DNA of 10,844 nucleotides from Actinomycetes bacterium. Its GTDB lineage: Bacteria > Actinomycetota > Acidimicrobiia > Acidimicrobiales > RAAP-2. Below, one piece after another: positions 7,211 to 10,844 of this stretch. The translations under genes and the position numbers were made by a program. The DNA lies in contig JAKBCI010000033.1 of NCBI GenBank assembly GCA_021807965.1, positions 1 to 10,844 of the forward strand, given 5' to 3'. Within the stretch, counting starts at the first letter, position 1. Each line of letters begins with the position of its first letter. Under the pieces are notes generated by a model. That model was not told the origin of the DNA, searched no databases, and worked only from the letters and a program-made list of their open reading frames with translations.

Positions 7211-7584
7211 GTCGGACAGATCCCCGTCAGCTCGAGTACGTGGTGAACGTCGCGGTAGCCCCGTTCGCGTCCCACGGCGCTGGTCCAGCGCTCCAGCGAG
7301 GGAATGTCGATCTCGACCGTCGCGCCGCAGAGGCGACACGCCAGGTGGTGGTGGTGCGCGTCGGCCGCGCAGCGTCGATAGAGGCTCTCGCCGCGGTCGG
7401 TCATCACCGTGTCGACGTCGCCACTCGCGACCAGCTTCTTCAGCTGCGCGTACACCGTGGCCAGCGCGACGCGCTCGCCGTGCTCGCCGAGCCGTCCGTA
7501 GAGCTCCTGGGCGCTGATGAAACCCCGCGACTGATCGAGCGAGGTGAGTATCGCCCGGCGTTGGCTCGTGTTGCGCGTGCTCAC
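7189..7584 (-). CDS. zur: Fur-family regulator, zinc uptake regulator type
   Basis: Dimeric metal-dependent repressor of zinc uptake genes; 131 residues. The N-terminal winged helix includes the recognition helix ATVYAQLKKL (42-51). GESLYRRC with C72, followed by HHHH (77-80), is typical of Zur rather than Fur or PerR, where the cysteine is a regulatory-site ligand. C83 and C86 (LACRLCG) pair with C123 and C126 (GICPTC) as the structural zinc site, and further histidines are at 114-115. The start is GTG 7584. No ribosome site precedes it, but a TAGACT -10 element ends six bases upstream, suggesting a leaderless mRNA. It is divergent from znuA across 60 bases carrying two Zur-like boxes, so it probably controls the importer and perhaps itself. 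It is also first in a chain with pgeF, murL and murD2. Confidence 0.9.
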   Translation of the reverse strand: MSTRNTSQRRAILTSLDQSRGFISAQELYGRLGEHGERVALATVYAQLKKLVASGDVDTVMTDRGESLYRRCAADAHHHHLACRLCGATVEIDIPSLERWTSAVGRERGYRDVHHVLELTGICPTCQNQSR

Positions 7585-7590
7585 GGCGTT

Positions 7591-7619
7591 AGTCTAGTGG
7601 TCGCCGAGTTGTACATCAG
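7591..7619 (-). promoter_or_regulatory. Promoter of zur (and probably pgeF-murL-murD2), leaderless type
   Basis: On the minus strand, TAGACT (7596-7591) matches the actinobacterial TAnnnT -10 and is followed after exactly six bases by the GTG of zur, so transcription could start at or next to the start codon. The -35 position, with a 17-base spacer, reads CTGATG (7619-7614) and is weak. The left Zur-like box overlaps this -35, consistent with autorepression. No experimental start site is available. Confidence 0.5.
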
Positions 7620-7637
7620 AATCATTCCGAGTATGCT
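7609..7637 (+). promoter_or_regulatory. Promoter of znuACB, leaderless type
   Basis: TTGTAC (7609-7614) and TATGCT (7632-7637) are separated by exactly 17 bases. The ATG at 7645 begins eight bases after the -10, so the start codon is at or next to the predicted transcription start. The left Zur-like box sits in the spacer and the right one covers the start site, a layout expected to block polymerase. Confidence 0.55.
7616..7630. promoter_or_regulatory. Zur-like operator, left box
   Basis: TCAGAATCATTCCGA is an imperfect 7-1-7 palindrome centred on C7623, with six of seven pairs matching and an AATCATT core like the AATnATT core of actinobacterial Zur sites. It lies in the spacer of the predicted znuA promoter and over the weak -35 of the zur promoter. 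Confidence 0.65.
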
Positions 7638-7639
7638 AA

Positions 7640-7654
7640 GCGGAATGATTCTGA
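7640..7654. promoter_or_regulatory. Zur-like operator, right box
   Basis: GCGGAATGATTCTGA is centred on G7647, with five of seven pairs matching. Its reverse complement is identical to the left box at 14 of 15 bases. It covers the predicted transcription start and the ATG of znuA. Confidence 0.62.
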
Positions 7655-8613
7655 AAAAGACGCGATGGTCGGTGCCACGCTCGGGCTCGGGACTCACCCG
7701 CACGGGGGCCGTGGCCGCGGCACTAGCCGTGACGGCGCTCGCCTTGAGCAGCTGCAACGGGGCTTCGAGTCCGTCGAACGCCTCGGGTCAGCTGGCCGTC
7801 GTGGGCGCCGAGAATCAATACGCCAATATCGCGGCGCAGGTGGGCGGGCGCTACGTGCGCGCGACCGCCATCATGAGCAACCCGAGTGCGGACCCCCACA
7901 CCTTCGAAGTGTCGACGTCGGTCGCTCAGTCGATCTCCCAGGCGCGCATCGTCATTCAAAATGGACTCGGCTACGACCAGTTCATGAACCAGCTCGAAGC
8001 GGCGTCACCGTCGGCCTCGCGCGTGGTCATTAGCGCACAGACCCTGCTCGACCTGCCGGCTTCCACGGCGAATCCGCACCTTTGGTACAGTCCCACCGAC
8101 ATGACCCTGGTCGCCAGGGCGGTCGAGCGGGCTCTCGTTGGCGCGGAACCGGCGCATCGCGCCTACTTCGCGCGTCGCCTCGCTCGCTTCGACGGCTCCG
8201 TGCGGGCACTCACCGACAAGATCGCGGCGCTGCGCGCGCACGTCGCCGGTCGGGTGGTCGCGAGTACTGAGCCGGTGGCCGACTACTTGCTTTCGGCGGC
8301 GGGGCTGGTGAACGCCACGCCGTGGCGATTTCAAGCTGACGTGATGAATGGCGTTGACCCGTCGCCCGAGGACGTCGCGCACCTGCGCGGACTCATCCAG
8401 GAACACCGCGTAGCGGCCCTGCTCTACAACGCCCAGGTGACGAGCTCGGTGACCCAGGCGTTGCGCGATCTCGCCACCGCCTCCGGCGTGCCCGTGGTAG
8501 CCGTGTACGAGACGATGCCGACGCCAGGCTACGACTACCAGTCGTGGATGGCGGCCGAGTTAGCCGCGATAGCGCGTGCCTTGAGTACCCACCGTTCGAC
8601 GGAGTCGCTGTGA
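7645..8613 (+). CDS. znuA: Zinc/manganese-type ABC importer, substrate-binding lipoprotein
   Basis: Cluster A-I metal-binding protein that delivers Zn2+ or Mn2+ to the permease from outside the membrane. From ATG 7645 it has 322 residues. The N-terminus is a lipoprotein signal: basic residues (KKTR), a hydrophobic stretch at 21-36, and lipobox LSSC with lipidated C37. Likely metal ligands are H85 (DPHTFE), H145 (NPHLW), E209 (STEPVADYL) and E289 (YETMP). The third ligand is Glu, where E. coli ZnuA has His, as in manganese-type proteins; there is also no His-rich loop. A Zur control region favours zinc, so the metal is unsettled and the symbol provisional. The start is chosen from the leaderless promoter geometry; ATG 7633 and GTG 7672 are alternatives. 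The frame continues upstream to 7198 but would run antisense through zur. The stop overlaps the znuC GTG by four bases. Confidence 0.88.
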   Translation: MILKKTRWSVPRSGSGLTRTGAVAAALAVTALALSSCNGASSPSNASGQLAVVGAENQYANIAAQVGGRYVRATAIMSNPSADPHTFEVSTSVAQSISQARIVIQNGLGYDQFMNQLEAASPSASRVVISAQTLLDLPASTANPHLWYSPTDMTLVARAVERALVGAEPAHRAYFARRLARFDGSVRALTDKIAALRAHVAGRVVASTEPVADYLLSAAGLVNATPWRFQADVMNGVDPSPEDVAHLRGLIQEHRVAALLYNAQVTSSVTQALRDLATASGVPVVAVYETMPTPGYDYQSWMAAELAAIARALSTHRSTESL

Positions 8614-9446
8614 CCGACCGAACCCACGAGACCACGCAACCCCTACTTGAGGTGCGCGACGCCTCCGTCAGCGTGAATGGCCGCGACATCGTGCGCGACG
8701 TCAACTTTTCGATCAATCACGGCGAGTTCACGGGCCTTATCGGTTCGAACGGAGCCGGCAAGACAACGTTGTTTCGCGTCATCCTCGGGCTGCAGGACCA
8801 CGCGAGTGGCAAGGTGCTCGTGCACGGTGAGCCAATCAGTCGCGCCAACCGGTCGATCGGGTACGTGCCCCAGAAGGTGCTCTTCGATCCCGACTTGCCG
8901 ATTCGCGCTCGCGACCTGGTGGCGCTGGGCGCCGACGGCCAGCGCTACGGGCTTCGCCGGCGCACTCGAGCCCTGCACGACGCGGTCGACGAGATGCTCG
9001 ACGCCGTCGACGCCCGGGCCTTTGCCGATCGTCGCGTCGGGGGGCTGTCGGGCGGTGAACAGCAGCGTGTCTTGATCGCGCACGCCCTCATTAGCCGGCC
9101 CGAGCTCTTGCTGCTCGACGAGCCACTGGCCAACCTCGATCCCGGCAGCGTGGAGGAGATCATCGCGCTGTTACACCGGGTGTCCCAGCAGCAGCGGGTG
9201 GCCATCTTGCTCTCGGCCCACGAGATGAACCCGTTGCTGCCGGTGATGGACCGCGTGATCTACGTGGCCAACGGACACGTCGCGAGCGGCACCACCGACG
9301 AGGTCGTGCGGCCGAGCGTGCTGAGCGCCCTCTACGGCCACCACGTTGACGTTCTGCGCGTGCACGGTCGGGTGCTGGTGGTCGCGACGGCCCTGCCCAT
9401 TGGACCGACGCCCAACGACGCCCACCCCGAATTCGTGGTCGAGTGA
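8610..9446 (+). CDS. znuC: Zinc/manganese-type ABC importer, ATP-binding protein
   Basis: ATPase that powers the metal importer from the cytosolic face of the membrane. It has 278 residues. It carries Walker A GSNGAGKTT (45-53), Q-loop Q88 (YVPQ), signature LSGGE (146-150) just before QQR, Walker B LLLLDEP (166-172), the D-loop in ANLDPGS and the switch histidine H204 (SAHE). The C-terminal stretch after residue 243 holds scattered histidines (GHHVDVLRVHG). GTG 8610 overlaps the znuA stop as GTGA and has GGAG at 8601-8604, five bases upstream. An in-frame ATG at 8544 lies within znuA and is rejected. Translation is probably coupled to znuA. Confidence 0.94.
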   Translation: MTDRTHETTQPLLEVRDASVSVNGRDIVRDVNFSINHGEFTGLIGSNGAGKTTLFRVILGLQDHASGKVLVHGEPISRANRSIGYVPQKVLFDPDLPIRARDLVALGADGQRYGLRRRTRALHDAVDEMLDAVDARAFADRRVGGLSGGEQQRVLIAHALISRPELLLLDEPLANLDPGSVEEIIALLHRVSQQQRVAILLSAHEMNPLLPVMDRVIYVANGHVASGTTDEVVRPSVLSALYGHHVDVLRVHGRVLVVATALPIGPTPNDAHPEFVVE

Positions 9447-9450
9447 ACCG

Positions 9451-10341
9451 GTGAGCTGGCTCTTCGAACCGGGGTGGTGGGCCAACGGCACCGTGCGCAC
9501 CGCGCTGCTCGTGGGTTTCGTCGTTGCGCTGGTCTCGGCCATCGTGGGAGTGTTTGCCGTCCTGCGCGGCCAGTCCTTCGCCGGTCACGCGCTGACCGAC
9601 GTCGCCACGGCCGGGGGCGCCGGTGCGTTCTTATTCGGCTTGGCCCCGCTCGCCGGCTTCATCGGCGGAGGTGTGATCGGCGCTGGCGCCATGGACGCCA
9701 TTGGCGTGCAGCGCGTGAAGGGTCGCGATATCGCGACGGGCGTCGTGCTCGGCGCCGCGATGGGCCTCGCCGCGCTGTTCCTCTTTCTCGCCGCGCGCGG
9801 CAGCTCGGCGACGGGAACGACCCAGCTGATCCTCTTCGGCTCGATCTTCACCGTGGGTTCGTCGACCCTGGTGCAGGTTGCGTGGTTGAGCGCGGGTGTG
9901 CTCGCAGCGCTGGCGGTGATCGCGCGACCGCTACTGCTCAGTTCGCTCAGCCCGGAGCTGGCGGTCGCCCGCGGCGTGCGCGTTCGCGCGGTGAGCCTCG
10001 TCTTCATGGTGTTGCTCGCCGTGGCGGTCGGCATGTCCGCGATCGTCATCGGAGCCATACTGTCGACCGCGCTGCTCATCGGTCCGCCGGCGAGCGCGCT
10101 GCGCGTGGCGACCAGGTTTGTCGCGGGCGTGGCGCTGGCGGCCACCCTCGGGGTGCTCGCGACCTGGCTTGGCGTGCTCTTCGCCTACGACAGCTACTAC
10201 TGGTTCCCGTCGCACCGGGCGCTGCCGGTCAGCTTCTTCGTGGTCGTGGTCGTGCTGGTCGAGTACGTGATCGCGAGCCTGGCGCGCCGCCGCGGCGCCG
10301 CGCCCTCGTCGCCGGCGCTCGAACCCGAAGGGTGGACTTAG
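9451..10341 (+). CDS. znuB: Zinc/manganese-type ABC importer, permease 1
   Basis: Integral membrane permease of the ABC-3 family (ZnuB/TroC/MntB), forming the metal channel with a partner subunit. It has 296 residues with eight or so hydrophobic segments. The first spans about residues 17-38, followed by the family motif RGQSFAGHAL. The conserved cytoplasmic SPELAVARGV, which faces the ATPase, lies in the second half. GTG 9451 starts four bases after the znuC stop, with GAG at 9441-9443 as the likely ribosome site; the open frame to 9346 is inside znuC. The tail from residue 280 is hydrophilic (LARRRGAAPSSP). The stop TAG shares its last base with the GTG of a second permease gene, so the functional channel is probably a heterodimer. 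Confidence 0.92.
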   Translation: MSWLFEPGWWANGTVRTALLVGFVVALVSAIVGVFAVLRGQSFAGHALTDVATAGGAGAFLFGLAPLAGFIGGGVIGAGAMDAIGVQRVKGRDIATGVVLGAAMGLAALFLFLAARGSSATGTTQLILFGSIFTVGSSTLVQVAWLSAGVLAALAVIARPLLLSSLSPELAVARGVRVRAVSLVFMVLLAVAVGMSAIVIGAILSTALLIGPPASALRVATRFVAGVALAATLGVLATWLGVLFAYDSYYWFPSHRALPVSFFVVVVVLVEYVIASLARRRGAAPSSPALEPEGWT

Positions 10342-10844
10342 TGTTCTCGAGCTTCATGACCAACGCGTGGCTGAGTGGCACGGTCGTCGCCCTGCTCGCC
10401 GGCGCGGTCGGCTTCTTCGTGGTGGTGCGCGGGGCGTCCTTCGCGGCCCACGCGATTCCCAACGGCGCCTTCGCCGGCGCCGCGGGGGCCTATCTGGTGG
10501 GGGTGAACCCACTCGTTGGCCTCGTCTCGTTCGCTCTGCTCTCGGCGTTCGGCATCGGGGTGACCAGCCGGCGCGTTCGCAACGACGTCGCGACGGCACT
10601 CGCTCTCGTGGCGATGCTGGCGCTCGGCGCCGCGTTCCTGTCAGCCAGCTTGATCTACGAGCCGACGATCAACGCCCTGCTCTTCGGTGAGATCCTCGGC
10701 GTCTCGAGCGCTCAGCTGTGGCCGGTGCTGGTGCTCGGGGTGGCGAGCGTGCTCGCCCTCGGTTGGCTCTACCGGCCCCTCGTCTTCACGTCGGTAGCGC
10801 CCGAACTCGCGCGGGCGCGCGGGGTGAACTCGACGGTGGTCGAC
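10341..10844 (+). CDS. Zinc/manganese-type ABC importer, permease 2 (3' end outside window)
   Basis: A second ABC-3 family permease, open to the last base; 168 residues are visible. It begins with GTG 10341 directly on the previous stop (TAGTG), with AAGGGTGG at 10328-10335 as a good ribosome site. ATG 10356 is a later alternative. The N-terminus MFSSFMTNAWLSGTVVALL aligns with the start of permease 1, and VVRGASFAAHAIP matches its RGQSFAGHALT, so the two are diverged tandem homologues. Hydrophobic segments and APELARARGV, equivalent to SPELAVARGV, are visible before the cut. The substrate-binding, ATPase and two-permease order recalls the tro/mnt importers with two different permeases. Confidence 0.88.
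   Translation, partial: MFSSFMTNAWLSGTVVALLAGAVGFFVVVRGASFAAHAIPNGAFAGAAGAYLVGVNPLVGLVSFALLSAFGIGVTSRRVRNDVATALALVAMLALGAAFLSASLIYEPTINALLFGEILGVSSAQLWPVLVLGVASVLALGWLYRPLVFTSVAPELARARGVNSTVVD

Larger units (their letters stand above)
7616..7654. repeat. Perfect 14-bp inverted repeat between zur and znuA
   Basis: TCAGAATCATTCCG (7616-7629) and CGGAATGATTCTGA (7641-7654) are exact reverse complements separated by 11 bases. The two Zur-like box centres are 24 bp apart, a little over two helical turns. No T-tract follows on either strand, so this is read as paired operators rather than a terminator. Confidence 0.9.

Noticed and set aside
7198..7644. Long upstream extension of the znuA frame
   Set aside because: It runs antisense through zur and the control region and would place the lipoprotein signal in the middle of the protein.
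7616..7658. Hairpin followed by AAAAA as a transcription terminator
   Set aside because: The A-run follows on the plus strand and no T-tract follows the stem on either strand; the palindrome fits operators within promoters better.
9585..10145. 186-codon minus-strand frame
   Set aside because: Antisense shadow of permease 1, with no ribosome site or known motif.

Overview
The window is high-GC, gene-dense bacterial DNA with almost no intergenic space. Genes overlap by 1 to 26 bases, many starts are GTG, and two genes look leaderless. A topoisomerase I with a lysine/alanine tail and no visible zinc fingers, a topA-tmk-holB string, and a mycobacterial/streptomycete-like Zur all point to an actinomycete (Actinomycetota). 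The exact lineage cannot be read from the sequence; an acidimicrobial-type actinobacterium is a guess.

Layout. (1) 1-3759, plus strand: the 3' part of topA, then tmk and holB. These form an overlapping housekeeping operon for DNA topology, dTTP supply and the clamp loader. (2) 3793-3865, plus strand: tRNA-Thr (anticodon CGT). (3) 3839-7584, minus strand: transcribed in the order zur, pgeF, murL, murD2, every junction overlapping. The last gene ends inside the tRNA on the opposite strand. (4) 7585-7644: a compact divergent control region with two Zur-like boxes in inverted orientation. (5) 7645-10844, plus strand: znuA, znuC, znuB and a second znuB-like permease cut by the window end. This is a complete zinc/manganese-type ABC importer apart from the truncated last gene.

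The most interesting content is the minus-strand cassette. A protein of about 427 residues with a PP-loop-like GGGIDS motif and a WCGECDKC cysteine cluster is recognised as MurL, the epimerase of UDP-MurNAc-L-Ala-L-Glu. It overlaps a MurD-like ligase that lacks the lysine normally contacting D-Glu. Together they match the MurD2/MurL route, which adds L-Glu to the peptidoglycan precursor and then inverts it, so no glutamate racemase is needed. PgeF, which edits the first residue of the same peptide stem, is overlapped with them. The cassette appears to be transcribed behind zur, so a zinc regulator and a step of cell-wall precursor synthesis may share one promoter. No mobile element, CRISPR array, origin or rRNA is seen, and no gene-free stretch exceeds 60 bases.
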